A stretch of 64,000 bases of DNA from Pseudomonadales bacterium (GCA_019090455.1 JAHRWA010000063.1:26665-90664), one strand, 5' to 3'. Positions 43,801 to 53,038 are shown, counted from the stretch's first letter. Made by a program: numbers and translations. Notes: generated from the sequence alone by a model not told the origin.

Positions 43801-44585
43801 AAGAGGCGCTGTCGGCGCTTAGCGATGCACCTAGCACGGAGCCATACACGTTAATCTTTATGGACTGTCAAATGCCAGATATGGATGGTTATGAAGCGAG
43901 TCGACGTATTAGAAATGGCATGGCAGGGCAAGCCTATCAATCAATTCCTATAGTCGCGATGACCGCTAATGCGATGAAAGGCGATAAGGAAAAGTGCTTA
44001 GAGGCTGGCATGAGTGATTACATGACCAAACCATTAGAGCCTGAAATGTTAGAGGAAATGCTGCATCGTTGGTTGCCCGTAGAAAACGGTTCAAGGGACG
44101 TTGATTTAAACAACATTGATTCAAAGAGCATAGATTCAAAGAGCATAGATTCAAAGAACATTGACTCAAAGAACAGCGATCAAATTCCTGACAGTCAGTT
44201 GACCGTCGACTCAGCACTAGAAGACACCAATGGTAAACTCATTTGGGATAAACCCGCCGTTCTTAAAAGAGTGGGCGGAAAGGAGAAGAGGCTAGTTAAA
44301 TTGGTCGGCCTGTTTTTCAGCGCCATGCCTGATCGTATGACGGCATTGCAGCAGGCGGTAGACGACGACAATGTCGAAGAAATTCTACATCTTGCTCACT
44401 CGATTAAAGGGGTTGTGGCAAATCTCGGAGGGCTGTGTATGGAAGAAGCGGCACTTGAATTAGAGATTGCGGTTAAAAATAATGAAATGTCGAGTATTGA
44501 GCGACACATGAAGCAAGTCGATGAAGCCTACGATGCGCTTACTCATTGCATCTCGTCTTCAGATTTGAATGCGGCTGAAAAATAG
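40809..44585 (+). CDS. Hybrid sensor histidine kinase with two receivers and HPt
   Basis: A 1258-residue membrane kinase. TM1 is about residues 28-50 and TM2 about 345-367, bracketing a cache-like periplasmic sensor. Then come HAMP (368-420), PAS with PAC (440-545), HisKA with MSHEIRTPMNGVLGM (phospho-His about 576), HATPase (NLIGNSIKFTESGEI and GTGLGLSIVKKLVELMGG), receiver 1 (Asp about 867), receiver 2 (IFMDCQMPD, Asp about 1019), a low-complexity linker of repeated IDSK, and an HPt domain (LAHSIKGVVANLGG, His about 1197). This is a BarA/ArcB-like His-Asp-His phosphorelay. The final response regulator is not in the window. GTG at 40806 and ATG at 40809 are both possible starts. Confidence 0.95.
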   Translation: MNTEVKENEVNENDETDVGGGFFFSLGKSLVLWFLLLSISPLVLLSSISYQQVNSSLTQTAIDKLTQSAKLNAGFVQNWFDYRFLDLESRAEADSTLYFQQSLMAGLRNADSSVSDYVGSYDWAVVVDQGEGDFISFWSRYDYVEDVLLLDNDGHILYSANRSAVLGENLIVGRNANSRFAQTVARTLKTGKSQFSDLERYPSDSYPASGFLVALLQNKLGEAIGVIAIQIQMHRIVEMLQIQRSESVVHYLVGLDGVLRTSRSENREAVLEVSIETERFRKQLNEEGKPFDESDQSAFEYRGPDGLTVIGIHQPVQLGEVSWVLINEVDRHYAMADATWLSWFILIMVVLVSLVVLLLAIYVGRRITLPIIQLSEATMMVAAGELDHKVDVTTTNEIGQLAKTFNHMLTVRHIHEQALEQSHQETRVALSNLEEQKYVLDQHSIVDVCDLEGKFSFVNAKFVDISGYTEEELLGQNQSVVGSGEHDSQFWDEMYRTLGRGDVWSAEVCNRAKDGKIYWVDTTIVPFSSNEQSKSYVAIRDDITERKRVEVELVDAKERAEFAALAKSDFLASMSHEIRTPMNGVLGMLRLLMNSGLSDEQYRKAFLAKSSAQSLLVLINDILDFSKVDAGKLELEAVNFNVLKLLGEFSEGIALRAQEKGLEIILDVVGIDQPMVKGDPGRLQQILTNLIGNSIKFTESGEIVIRVRLEVTSDDESILTCQVKDTGIGIPADKHANLFDQFTQVDASTTRHYGGTGLGLSIVKKLVELMGGSISVYSELGQGSRFDFSVILQTCDDLNKAERHSPVKGLRLLVVDDNATTRTVIRNQMEHWGAQVDEAENSESALRLLIECQTQSEVKPIDGVFLDMQLGDTDGLAVGQLIRADIRLNLVKLIMMTSMDQREDGQFFASHGFIGYFPKPATSSDLYDGLMRVADKRALVSDSSYFSNDSDKQETSQQMKWLDKCNLLLVEDNQINQEVALGMLDDLGLEADVAANGEEALSALSDAPSTEPYTLIFMDCQMPDMDGYEASRRIRNGMAGQAYQSIPIVAMTANAMKGDKEKCLEAGMSDYMTKPLEPEMLEEMLHRWLPVENGSRDVDLNNIDSKSIDSKSIDSKNIDSKNSDQIPDSQLTVDSALEDTNGKLIWDKPAVLKRVGGKEKRLVKLVGLFFSAMPDRMTALQQAVDDDNVEEILHLAHSIKGVVANLGGLCMEEAALELEIAVKNNEMSSIERHMKQVDEAYDALTHCISSSDLNAAEK
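44112..44171 (+). repeat. Four 15-bp tandem units in the kinase linker
   Basis: Units at 44112-44126, 44127-44141, 44142-44156 and 44157-44171 each encode (N/S)IDSK; the middle two are identical. They lie between the second receiver and the HPt domain and can change linker length in 5-residue steps. Confidence 0.92.
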
Positions 44586-44673
44586 GATTCCTTTTACTTT
44601 TGTTCGGCACTAAGAAATGGATTTTAATATTTTAGGAAGAATTGTTCATTTATTCATGAAGTGAATTTGATTT

Positions 44674-45333
44674 CTAGGCTTTTACTATTAAGTAAGCGCC
44701 AGCTCCCAACATGAGTCCCCCAGCTACTGTTTTTGTTTTTTTCTCCAAATTTATTTTTTTGAACTCATCTCTTTTCAAAATAGAAGCTACATTGTTGGCA
44801 GTGATGGCGTAAAATGTTTTTACTCCACCCACGGTAACGATTGTAACTAATATTATTGTCATCACTTCAGCCACACGGAGTGCCTCAAGGTTGACAAAAG
44901 TTGGAAATAAACTGGCATAAAAGAATATCGCTTTAATATCGCCTAGCGTTAAAAATAGTCCAGCCAGAAAGCTTGCTGCTAAACTGCCTTTTTTATTCGA
45001 TCGTTCCACCGCAATTTCTGGTGTGGGTTCTGTTGTGGATTTAGTGGCGGGGTCGGAGGTAAGTAGGCTATAACCAAGCCATAATAGATAGCTGGCTCCA
45101 ATATATTTTAGGGTTACAAATAACCAGTCCATTGTTTCAGCGACTACTGACAAGCCCAGTATCGCTAAACATATAAAGACGAGATCACCCAAGACGATAC
45201 CAAGGGAAACAGAGATACCGTTCGCAACACCATGAGTTACCGAACGGGTCACAACAAGTGCAACACTGGCGCTAGGAATTAATGCCAGTGTTAGCATAAT
45301 TAAGCATAATGAGGCAGTTTCAAAAATATCCAT
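44674..45333 (-). CDS. LysE-family amino acid/metabolite exporter
   Basis: A 219-residue integral membrane protein with six hydrophobic segments. ALIPSASVALVVTRSVTHGVANGISVSLG, in its parts, matches the RhtB/LysE family start region, KYIGASYLLWLGYSL is the conserved central helix, and FLAGLFLTLGDIKAIFFYASLFP is the family signature (usually NPKAxLFF, here GDIKAIFF). Exporters of this type remove amino acids or related molecules. It lies 69 bases after selD on the same strand and may be the last gene of the selenium operon, but no family knowledge ties LysE proteins to selenium. Confidence 0.88.
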   Translation of the reverse strand: MDIFETASLCLIMLTLALIPSASVALVVTRSVTHGVANGISVSLGIVLGDLVFICLAILGLSVVAETMDWLFVTLKYIGASYLLWLGYSLLTSDPATKSTTEPTPEIAVERSNKKGSLAASFLAGLFLTLGDIKAIFFYASLFPTFVNLEALRVAEVMTIILVTIVTVGGVKTFYAITANNVASILKRDEFKKINLEKKTKTVAGGLMLGAGAYLIVKA

Positions 45334-45402
45334 CGTTAAACCTTATCGCTCATATGAATGCCCACCTCTTTAATCAGTCAGATTGCATTCCGTAATAATA
45401 AA

Positions 45403-46521
45403 TTATGCCTCAATGTGAATTCGAATTTCTTGGTCAGCATCGATTGCATCGGTCTTCTTTCTCGCTGATCCTTCGGCTGTAGAAAGGTTACCAATCGATT
45501 GCAACGATAATCCTAGTTTAGACGCTTCGTTTTCAAACGCATCGGCATGCTCTGGTGAAACCGCGACGAGTAGTCCACCACTGGTTTGTGGATCGCAGAG
45601 AATGGATTTTTGTCGTTCCGTTAATGAGTCCGCTTTATGGCCATAGCTTAAAAAATTCCGTTCCGTTCCGCCTGGTACCGCACCTAGATGTAAATAGTGA
45701 TCCACCTTATCCAATAGCGGAATCTTATCTTCCTTCAAATAGGCATGAAGGTCACTGCCTTCGCATAGTTCCAATAGATGGCCTAACAAACCAAAACCTG
45801 TCACATCCGTCATGGCTTTTATGTAATCCAGCTCCGCGAAGTCCGCGCCGACTTGATTTAATGTGGTCATCGCTTCAATAGCAATGTCTAAGTCATTGCC
45901 TTCGATGATGGACTTCTTTTGTGCCGTTGAGAGAATGCCAACGCCTAATGGTTTGGTGAGGTAAAGCAAGCAGCCATCTGTCGCGGTGTTATTGCGTTTT
46001 ACTTTTTTACTATTGATTATCCCGGTGACAGCGAGCCCAAATATGGGTTCTGGGGCATCAATACTGTGTCCTCCTGCCAGGGGGATTCCAGCATCGGCAC
46101 ACACTTGTCTGCCGCCGTCTAATACCTTTTGGGCGACTTCAGCTGGCAAAAGGTTGATGGGCCAGCCGAGGATAGCAATTGCCATAAGAGGCTTTCCCCC
46201 CATGGCGTAAATATCACTGATGGCATTGGTCGCGGCGATGCGGCCAAAATCAAAGGGATCGTCGACGATGGGCATGAAAAAATCCGTGGTGCTAACAATG
46301 GCTTGATCATTTCCAATGTCATATACCGCAGCATCATCTTTGCTGCTATTACCCACCATCAATTTGGGGAAGTCCGGCAGAGTGAGGTTGGTCTTCAACA
46401 TCGTTTCTAATACGTTGGGTGCTATCTTGCAACCGCAACCGGCACCGTGACTATATTGAGTGAGTTTAACCTTTTTATTTTCTTCCGAATTTTGGGGTAG
46501 TGGGGGAGTGTCCGTAGTCAT
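45403..46521 (-). CDS. selD: Selenide, water dikinase (selenophosphate synthase)
   Basis: A 372-residue AIR-synthase-related kinase. [17 protein letters not shown] carries the catalytic Cys pair and Lys, in the Cys form rather than the selenocysteine form. [19 protein letters not shown] and [15 protein letters not shown] are the metal/ATP-binding segments, and [14 protein letters not shown] and [16 protein letters not shown] complete the family. It makes selenophosphate from selenide and ATP. Its start overlaps the stop of the ABC permease (ATGA), so it is translationally coupled to selenium import, and mnmH lies at the 5' end of the same operon. Confidence 0.97.
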   Translation of the reverse strand: MTTDTPPLPQNSEENKKVKLTQYSHGAGCGCKIAPNVLETMLKTNLTLPDFPKLMVGNSSKDDAAVYDIGNDQAIVSTTDFFMPIVDDPFDFGRIAATNAISDIYAMGGKPLMAIAILGWPINLLPAEVAQKVLDGGRQVCADAGIPLAGGHSIDAPEPIFGLAVTGIINSKKVKRNNTATDGCLLYLTKPLGVGILSTAQKKSIIEGNDLDIAIEAMTTLNQVGADFAELDYIKAMTDVTGFGLLGHLLELCEGSDLHAYLKEDKIPLLDKVDHYLHLGAVPGGTERNFLSYGHKADSLTERQKSILCDPQTSGGLLVAVSPEHADAFENEASKLGLSLQSIGNLSTAEGSARKKTDAIDADQEIRIHIEA

Positions 46522-48068
46522 GATGATAACTCGTAAGGTGTGTTGTTAAGTTTAAATCGGTTTCTCAGCGTGCGAGATAGCTGGTCGGCTCCGATGTTCA
46601 TTATTGCAGTGATAATAATTAAAATGAAGGCTTGATCAAAGCGAAAGGTCTCGAAGGCGCTATCAATATAAAAACCCAAGGTGTGTAAGCCAAGAATACC
46701 CAGTATCGCGGTTTCTCTTAAAATGATTTCCCATCGATAAAAAAGTAAGGCAAGGAATTGTCGATACAGTCGCGGCAACACTTCATACCCGTAGCGATTG
46801 ATCCCACGTGTAGCATCCGGTCTTAATCTAATGTTGTTGCTGATGTTAGCCAATAGGTGAGCGATGATCGCGCCGTTGTGGAGGGACAAAGCAAAGAGGG
46901 CGGGTATCCACGATGGACCTAAAATCAACAGTACGATAAAGGCCAGAATATACTCCGGGATCGAGCGGCTGATCATTAATAGGAATTCACCATAACGAGT
47001 CAAATGCCGCTTGAAAAACTGAGTGCTCGCCAATGGAAATAAAAGCAATGCGACAAGGCCGGTGAGTGGGAAGGCGACTAAGCCGATACCCAAGGTTTCA
47101 ATGGTGCCGGGAATAGCAGCGTGAAGCACAATGTTTTCAAACCACACGCGTAGTTGGTCTCCTTGGAAGGGCGACTGGCGTAGTGGTGCAGGAATAATAT
47201 CCACAGTCAGAAACCGCCACAGAGTTGAAAGTTTAAAATTGGCAATGGGCGGTAGCCATAAAAAACTCATCAACAGATAGATTGGCAATAGTCGGGATCG
47301 GAGCCACCACCGTAACGTGGCAATTAGGAAGATAAAGGTATAAAGCAATCCCGCTGATTCGCTGTAATCCCCTTGTCGAAAAGCACTCTCCAAATGAAAT
47401 CCAATGGTAGGAAGTCCAATAAACCCCAGCACTGCACTGGATCGAATCGCGCATTCGGTGCGATATCGGTTGTATTGCATTATCTGTGGCCATGCCTGCA
47501 TCAAACGCCCATATACCCAAAGAGACAACGTAATGTGTTTGGGTGAAACGCTCTGAACAGGAGTGGGATCAGTTTCATCTACAAGCTCATAATAGACACG
47601 CGCAAAGGTGCCGGCATAAGGGATTGCGATGGCGAGAACGCCCGTTAACGGTGTGAGGCCAAAGATTTGAATAAAGAGCAGAGCCCAGAATAATTCATGG
47701 ATGGCCCGTATCACTGCACAGAAAAGTCGAACGATGCGGTGTTGAAAAACCAATGAGAGTCCAGCACCTAACACGGCACCCAAAGTCACACCCTGTAAAG
47801 CAAAGCTGATCGTAGTCAACAGTGCATTGATAAGAGGATCGAAAGCGGTGTAACAAGATTGTTCGCAAGTACTGATGCTGGGTGTGATGGCCCCGAAAAA
47901 AAGTTGCCGAAATATGTCTCCAGGATCACGGGTGATGATCGCCGTGTCGCCGAACCATAAGACTCCCAATCCCACTATAGCGGCCCATAGACTGAATTTG
48001 CGAAGAGAGGATGCGCTGGTATTCATCCTGCTGTGGAATAAAGGTGAGTGTGTCTTTGGTTGTGTCAT
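46518..48068 (-). CDS. PhnE-like ABC permease, two permease domains fused
   Basis: A 516-residue protein with about 12 hydrophobic segments, twice the length of a single PhnE-type permease. The two halves are homologous: each contains a long helix pair followed by a conserved cytoplasmic loop and a C-terminal motif. [21 protein letters not shown] sits in the first half and [21 protein letters not shown] in the second. It would therefore supply both membrane subunits of the importer from one chain. It overlaps the ATPase gene by ATGA upstream and selD by ATGA downstream. Selenium oxyanion specificity is inferred from the operon. Confidence 0.88.
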   Translation of the reverse strand: MTQPKTHSPLFHSRMNTSASSLRKFSLWAAIVGLGVLWFGDTAIITRDPGDIFRQLFFGAITPSISTCEQSCYTAFDPLINALLTTISFALQGVTLGAVLGAGLSLVFQHRIVRLFCAVIRAIHELFWALLFIQIFGLTPLTGVLAIAIPYAGTFARVYYELVDETDPTPVQSVSPKHITLSLWVYGRLMQAWPQIMQYNRYRTECAIRSSAVLGFIGLPTIGFHLESAFRQGDYSESAGLLYTFIFLIATLRWWLRSRLLPIYLLMSFLWLPPIANFKLSTLWRFLTVDIIPAPLRQSPFQGDQLRVWFENIVLHAAIPGTIETLGIGLVAFPLTGLVALLLFPLASTQFFKRHLTRYGEFLLMISRSIPEYILAFIVLLILGPSWIPALFALSLHNGAIIAHLLANISNNIRLRPDATRGINRYGYEVLPRLYRQFLALLFYRWEIILRETAILGILGLHTLGFYIDSAFETFRFDQAFILIIITAIMNIGADQLSRTLRNRFKLNNTPYELSS

Positions 48069-48751
48069 TGGTTGTGTGATTGGTAAAGGTGCGACAGCGA
48101 TTCGACAGTGAGCGTGTGACTGGGAGCGTCAATCGCAATACGCCGATCCTTGATTCCGATAATGCGTTGGCAGCTATTAAGGGCGAGTTCGATATCATGC
48201 AAAGCGAAAATTACCGTTTCATGCTGCTCGCCAATCAAAGAGATAATGTCCTGGCCTTGGTAAATGTCCGTAGAGGAGGTGGGTTCGTCGCCGATAAAAA
48301 TAGATCGGTTTTGAAATAAAGCTCTAGCAATATTGACGCGCTGTTGTTGGCCTCCCGATAGCTGGTCAATAGATGTGAACAGCTTTGACGTGAATTGCAG
48401 TTTTTCAGTGACTAGGCTTATCGCCTCAATTTCCTTTTTTTGAGGACGGATAAGATTCAGCAAATTATACCAAAACGGGTGATTCGCCAGTTGTCCCATA
48501 AAAATATTATGGAACGTGGATAACATGGGAACCAGGCCGTGGTGCTGCGGACAATACGCAACGACATCGGGAAGCAGTCCTTGCAAGTGACGTAACAGGG
48601 TCGACTTGCCTGAGCCAGAGGGACCAATGAGCGCTATTCTTTCTCCCGAACCAATAGTGAGATTGACATCGAGTAGTACGCTTTCATTGGCATAACCCAA
48701 GAGACAATTTTCTAGATGAAAAAGGCGAGTTGAAGAACTGCTCGATGTCAT
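48065..48751 (-). CDS. ABC transporter ATP-binding protein (PhnC-like, selenium operon)
   Basis: A 228-residue nucleotide-binding subunit. GPSGSGKSTLLRHLQG is Walker A, YCPQHHG the Q-loop, QLSGGQQQRVNIARAL the signature motif and SIFIGDEPTSSTD the Walker B/D-loop, with His in FALHDIEL as switch. The region after Walker A is shorter than in PhnC. Start and stop overlap the binding-protein and permease genes by 4 bases each, so stoichiometric expression through translational coupling is likely. It powers the importer with the fused permease. Confidence 0.92.
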   Translation of the reverse strand: MTSSSSSTRLFHLENCLLGYANESVLLDVNLTIGSGERIALIGPSGSGKSTLLRHLQGLLPDVVAYCPQHHGLVPMLSTFHNIFMGQLANHPFWYNLLNLIRPQKKEIEAISLVTEKLQFTSKLFTSIDQLSGGQQQRVNIARALFQNRSIFIGDEPTSSTDIYQGQDIISLIGEQHETVIFALHDIELALNSCQRIIGIKDRRIAIDAPSHTLTVESLSHLYQSHNQ

Positions 48752-49695
48752 TTGTTAACACTAGGCACGGGATCGATGATTCCAATGATTTGGGCTATGC
48801 GTATTAGGGCATCGTAATCTGAGTTTTTAGCTGTCACAAATCTCTGCCTCGGGAAACTAGCGAGTAAGTCAGGATCACTCATATCGATCAGCGCCTGCTG
48901 CACTTTTTGTTGGAAGCCTTGACCGAACTGATCATTTACATCGCCGCGTATGGTCCAATGATAATCAGCATAGGGGGGAGATTCCCAAATGACGTTAACG
49001 TTGTCGGCATTAATTTTACCGTCGGCTAACTGTTTCTCCCATACTTTGTAATTAACGACTCCTACCTCATACACACCGCTCTGTACTAGCTCGATCGTTT
49101 TGTGATGATCACCACTGTAGCCAATACGAGGAAATAGAGCGTTAGGATCTTGTTGGTAGTGGTCGCGAATAAAATATTCAGGCATAAGCCTACCGCTGGT
49201 AGATCCCTTGGAGCCGAAGGTCAATGTCTTGCCTTTAATATCGCTAGGAAACGCGCTGCTGGGTTTCAACCCTGTACTGGTATGGGCAATAAAATAGGTT
49301 TTAAACAAAGGGTCTTCATAACCCTGAGCGATGGCCTGGGAGCCCGGTAGAAGTCGTCGTGCCTGGATACCCGACAAACCGCCGAACCAGCCTAGCTGTA
49401 CTTCGTTATTGCGGAATGCCGTTACAGCGGCGGCGTAGGATTTAACGGGGATATATTTTACGTCGACTTGTAGCGTATCGGAGAGATAGCGGGCGACTTT
49501 GGAAAAACGCTGTTGTAGATGGCGTTGGTTTTGATCTGGGATAGCGGTAAAGATAAAGGGTTTGCTTTCTTCGTTAGCGGCAAAGCTTGGTGCGATTACA
49601 CCAAAGCCTCCAAAAACATCAAAACTTAAGATAAAACAAATAAAGAGGGCTGCGCACGGCACTAGGCCTAGCAGTAATTTGCTACGTCGTTTCAT
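48748..49695 (-). CDS. Periplasmic binding protein of putative selenium-oxyanion ABC importer
   Basis: A 315-residue PhnD/phosphonate-family binding protein with an N-terminal signal (LLLGLVPCAALFICFILSF) that cleaves after about residue 40 (FAANEES). FTAIPDQNQRHLQQRFSKVA opens the mature domain, QLGWFGGLSGIQARRLLPGS is the ligand-pocket region and FGSKGSTSGRLMPEYF the second lobe contact. Family knowledge includes a branch, annotated as putative selenate transporter binding protein, that is found next to selD. Co-location with selD and mnmH here fits that branch. Selenate versus selenite is not resolved by sequence. Confidence 0.88.
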   Translation of the reverse strand: MKRRSKLLLGLVPCAALFICFILSFDVFGGFGVIAPSFAANEESKPFIFTAIPDQNQRHLQQRFSKVARYLSDTLQVDVKYIPVKSYAAAVTAFRNNEVQLGWFGGLSGIQARRLLPGSQAIAQGYEDPLFKTYFIAHTSTGLKPSSAFPSDIKGKTLTFGSKGSTSGRLMPEYFIRDHYQQDPNALFPRIGYSGDHHKTIELVQSGVYEVGVVNYKVWEKQLADGKINADNVNVIWESPPYADYHWTIRGDVNDQFGQGFQQKVQQALIDMSDPDLLASFPRQRFVTAKNSDYDALIRIAQIIGIIDPVPSVNK

Positions 49696-49754
49696 GTCAT
49701 ACTCCGTTCAATGGGGAGTTTAAAATTAAAGTTGGTTGAAGATTTACGTGTTCG

Positions 49755-50840
49755 TCATTGATTAATCCACTGGATCACCTCTTTCCGGCTTCCTTGAAAC
49801 AGTATAGAACCGGTTTTTTTCTCTAGCATGTAATTGTACATAGGGTCGTAATAATCAGTGAGCAAAGGCTCGATCCAATGGGCGTGATAGGAGTAGTCCC
49901 CGGTACTTTCTTGTTGTGCAAAGGCTTTCTGCATGATGCCGTCAAGTTCAGTGTACCGGCTACCGCCTAAGCGTTTTTTTATTCTTTCTAAGCTATCGTG
50001 TAAGTCCTGCTTTAAACGATTAAACCCCCCATCGCCGTAGTGATTTTGATAATCCAGTAGGGGGGCTCTGACATATTCTTCCGTTACGATTTCGATACGC
50101 GATTCAATGGATTCCGCCACAATGACCGTGGGTGCTAGTTTCATCTGAGCTTGTAAGCTCGGGGGGAGAAAGCAGCGACCAATTAATCGGCTTTCATCTT
50201 CCACAAAAAAGCGTTTTTTAGCGCCACCCAACAGGCGTATTAGTGCAATGGATAATTGGTTTTCAAAATCGATTTGCGTCGGTTGTGGTATCAGTGTTCG
50301 ACCAAAACTTGACCCTCTATGCTGGGCTATGCCCTCCAAATCCAGTGAGCGATGAGAAGCCTGTATGACGCGGGTTTTGCCTGAGCCGGTGCAGCCGCCA
50401 ATGACTACCATGTTGGGCGAAACCATGTGTCGCTCTATTTCATCAATCAGAAAGCGACGCATCGCCTTGTAGCCCCCTTTTATTAAAGGGTAATCGACGC
50501 CAGCTTCTTTTAACCAGGATTGCGTGGTGCGAGATCGCAAACCGCCGCGAAAACAATAGAGATAGCCATTAGGGTTTTGATGGGCGAAATTTACCCACTG
50601 ATCAAGTCGGGTTTGTTTGATGTTGTCTTTTACCAAGCTGTTCGCCAGGTCGATGGCTGCGTCTTGACCTTGGCGTTTATAGGCGATCCCTACCTCGTGA
50701 CGTTCTTCATTGGAGAGTATGGGCACATTGAGAGTGTTGGGAAAAGCACCGCGTTCGTATTCGGTGGGTGCCCGAACGTCGAGCATGGCTGTGTCCGAGA
50801 GAAAGAGGTGTTGGAAGTCGTCGGTATCAGGTCTCAGCAT
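49755..50840 (-). CDS. mnmH: tRNA 2-selenouridine synthase
   Basis: A 361-residue protein (also SelU/YbbB) starting at the ATG at 50840; the frame is open to a TTG at 50861. An N-terminal rhodanese domain (residues 12-135) begins AMLDVRAPTEYERGAFPNT and has the active loop YCFRGGLRS with catalytic Cys near 95. A P-loop domain follows with GGCTGSGKTRVIQ and HRGSSFGRTLIPQP, then VEDESRLIGRCFLP. It replaces sulfur of 2-thiouridine at tRNA wobble position 34 by selenium, using selenophosphate and a geranylated intermediate. It is the first gene of the selenium operon, 59 bases upstream of the binding protein. Confidence 0.95.
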   Translation of the reverse strand: MLRPDTDDFQHLFLSDTAMLDVRAPTEYERGAFPNTLNVPILSNEERHEVGIAYKRQGQDAAIDLANSLVKDNIKQTRLDQWVNFAHQNPNGYLYCFRGGLRSRTTQSWLKEAGVDYPLIKGGYKAMRRFLIDEIERHMVSPNMVVIGGCTGSGKTRVIQASHRSLDLEGIAQHRGSSFGRTLIPQPTQIDFENQLSIALIRLLGGAKKRFFVEDESRLIGRCFLPPSLQAQMKLAPTVIVAESIESRIEIVTEEYVRAPLLDYQNHYGDGGFNRLKQDLHDSLERIKKRLGGSRYTELDGIMQKAFAQQESTGDYSYHAHWIEPLLTDYYDPMYNYMLEKKTGSILFQGSRKEVIQWINQ

Positions 50841-51004
50841 GGTGTGTAGGGTCTGCCACAATCAGCATGATTAGGGAAAGGCCACAGTTTACCCGCTGGC
50901 GGATCAGATGCAATATTTGAATGGCAATCAAAGTGTATCTTTCGATCCTAGAAGGTTAGTTGTAGAGTAGCGTCCCCATTCATTTGAAAGTAAGAATATT
51001 GAGT

Positions 51005-51859
51005 ATGGTCGATGTTGTAGTCTCAGCTCATGATATAAGCAAGAAATTCAAAAACCACCAAGCGCTTCGTCAGGTCAATTTGACCATAGAGAAGGGCAGT
51101 ATCGTGGGCCTCATTGGACCCAATGGGGCCGGCAAGACAACCTTATTGAAATCCATACAAGGATTATTAAAGTGTGAAGGCGAGCTAGAGGTACTGGGAG
51201 TGAATCCTTATCAGCAACGCAATCTCATTTTTCAGGATGTGTGCTTTATTTCTGATGTGGGCGTGTTGCCGCAATGGGCAACCTGCCGTCAGCTTTTACA
51301 ACTCACCCGAAACCTGCATCCTAAATTTGATATGGACAAGGCAATGGATTTTCTGGAGCACACCGCTATACCCTTGAAAGAGAAAGTGAAGAACCTTTCT
51401 AAAGGAATGAAAGCTCAGCTGCACCTAGCAATTGTTTTGAGTATGGATGTGGAGCTGATGATTCTGGATGAGCCTACCTTAGGGCTTGATATTATCCACC
51501 GGAAAAAGTTTTTGCAGCAATTAGTCGGTGAGTGTTTTGATAAGAGCAAAACGATTATTGTCAGTACGCATCAGGTGGAAGAGATAGAGGAGATACTGAC
51601 GCATCTCATTTTTATTCAGGAAGGTGGCATCAAACTCAATATGCCGATGGCGTTGTTTCGGGATCAATTCTATGAAGTCGAAATGTCTGATAATCAACTT
51701 CAGAACGCTCAAGAATGTCATCCCATTTCTACCCGTAAGATATTAGGTAAAACACTTCTCATGTTTGAAGGTCAGGATAAAGAAAGTTTAGAACGCTTTG
51801 GCCCCGTCCATTCCCCGTCTATTGCCGATGTGTTTATTGCGAAGATGGGACAACAATGA
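51005..51859 (+). CDS. ABC transporter ATP-binding protein (YtrB-like)
   Basis: A 284-residue nucleotide-binding subunit. GLIGPNGAGKTTLLKSIQG is Walker A, NLSKGMKAQLHLAIVLS is the signature with Lys in place of the second Gly of LSGGQ, and LMILDEPTLGLDI is Walker B with the D-loop; STHQVEEIEE contains the switch His. The LSKGMKxxL variant is typical of ABC-2 exporters of the Bcr/YtrB type. I prefer the ATG at 51005 over a TTG at 50984. Its stop overlaps the permease start by ATGA. It is divergent from mnmH. Substrate unknown. Confidence 0.92.
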   Translation: MVDVVVSAHDISKKFKNHQALRQVNLTIEKGSIVGLIGPNGAGKTTLLKSIQGLLKCEGELEVLGVNPYQQRNLIFQDVCFISDVGVLPQWATCRQLLQLTRNLHPKFDMDKAMDFLEHTAIPLKEKVKNLSKGMKAQLHLAIVLSMDVELMILDEPTLGLDIIHRKKFLQQLVGECFDKSKTIIVSTHQVEEIEEILTHLIFIQEGGIKLNMPMALFRDQFYEVEMSDNQLQNAQECHPISTRKILGKTLLMFEGQDKESLERFGPVHSPSIADVFIAKMGQQ

Positions 51860-52866
51860 AAATTGAATCCCAATCGATATTAGAGGGAACCGGGAAAGTC
51901 AGCGCGAAAGAGAAGGCGTCTCATTTTTCCGGACTCTTAGGTTTTTCCACACTATTACAGAAAGAAGTACTGGAAAATAAAACCGCCTTTATTATTGTCC
52001 CCATCGTTACCGGCATTCTACTCGTGGTGATGATGGTGGTCAGTGGGTTGACTGCGGATGTGCAGTTTGATTCCGATACCGCATTGCTTGATATCCGTCG
52101 ACTAGCAACGATGCCAGAAGACATACGGCAATGGTTTCTTTATTCCTTGATGAATGATGTAACTTTGGTATTGCGTCTTATATTAGTGTTGGTTTCTTTC
52201 AATTACGTTATCGGTGCTTTCTTCAACGAAAGACGTGATGGCAGTGATTTGTTTTGGCGATCACTGCCCATCAATCAAAGGTCTCAGGTGCTGGCAAAAT
52301 GGCTAACGGTATCCTTGGTTTTACCGTTATTTTATTTCTTTGTCATAGTGGCTTGCCAATTAAGCTGTTTGTTGCTGTCTAGTCTTTTTTCCATGGGTTA
52401 TGAAGAGAGCATTATTGAAACGATCTGGCTATCAGCGCATCCCATTGAACTTTGGTTTGTATCTCTGAGTTTTGTTTTGCTTGATGTTATTTGGTTATCA
52501 CCGGTTTATCTGTGGTTGTTAATGTGTTCTTCCTTCTACAATCGTGCGCCGCTGGTGGGTGCTTTAATTCCCGTTTTAATGTTGGGGTTCTTAGAGTCGG
52601 TTTTGTTGGATTCGAATAACTTGCTAGAAGAGTTTTTTTGGCACAGTTGTCCAAGGGAATTAATGATTTGGATAGAGAACTTAAAGTACCGCGTGATACC
52701 AGAGGAGCTAATTCCTTTGAATTTGAAATCCCAGTTATCACTGGTCCCCAATATAAATGAGTGGAAAGAGGCATTTCTTAGTCAACGTCTTTGGGGCGGT
52801 GCGGGGCTAGCGATAGTGTTTTTTATAGCAACGGTGAAAATACGAAATCGTTGCGAGGAGGTTTAG
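51856..52866 (+). CDS. ABC-2 type membrane permease
   Basis: A 336-residue membrane protein with about six hydrophobic segments, starting near residue 45 (AFIIVPIVTGILLVVMMVVSG). Then come a large extracytoplasmic loop and a helix containing LRLILVLVSFNYVIGAFFNERRDGSDLFWRSLPI, the latter in the common ABC-2 permease form FxxERxxGSxLFWxSLP. The 4-base overlap with the ATPase gene makes them an exporter pair. The ligand is not identifiable; homologues handle antibiotics, lipids or peptides. Confidence 0.88.
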   Translation: MKIESQSILEGTGKVSAKEKASHFSGLLGFSTLLQKEVLENKTAFIIVPIVTGILLVVMMVVSGLTADVQFDSDTALLDIRRLATMPEDIRQWFLYSLMNDVTLVLRLILVLVSFNYVIGAFFNERRDGSDLFWRSLPINQRSQVLAKWLTVSLVLPLFYFFVIVACQLSCLLLSSLFSMGYEESIIETIWLSAHPIELWFVSLSFVLLDVIWLSPVYLWLLMCSSFYNRAPLVGALIPVLMLGFLESVLLDSNNLLEEFFWHSCPRELMIWIENLKYRVIPEELIPLNLKSQLSLVPNINEWKEAFLSQRLWGGAGLAIVFFIATVKIRNRCEEV

Positions 52867-53038
52867 AGGTGATCAGTTAACGGTAATCAATTAAAGGAAA
52901 TCAAAGAGAGACTGAAATACAACCTGTTTCTTTTTTATTGCTTGTATATAGGTTATAGACACCATTAACATTTCCCACGAATACGCTTTTACTTCTATAA
53001 TAATTTCTCACAACAACGTAATTCAAAGGAAGGCGAAA

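Noticed and set aside
45403..46521. Possible selenocysteine UGA in selD
   Set aside because: The active-site region reads [10 protein letters not shown] with ordinary cysteine codons.
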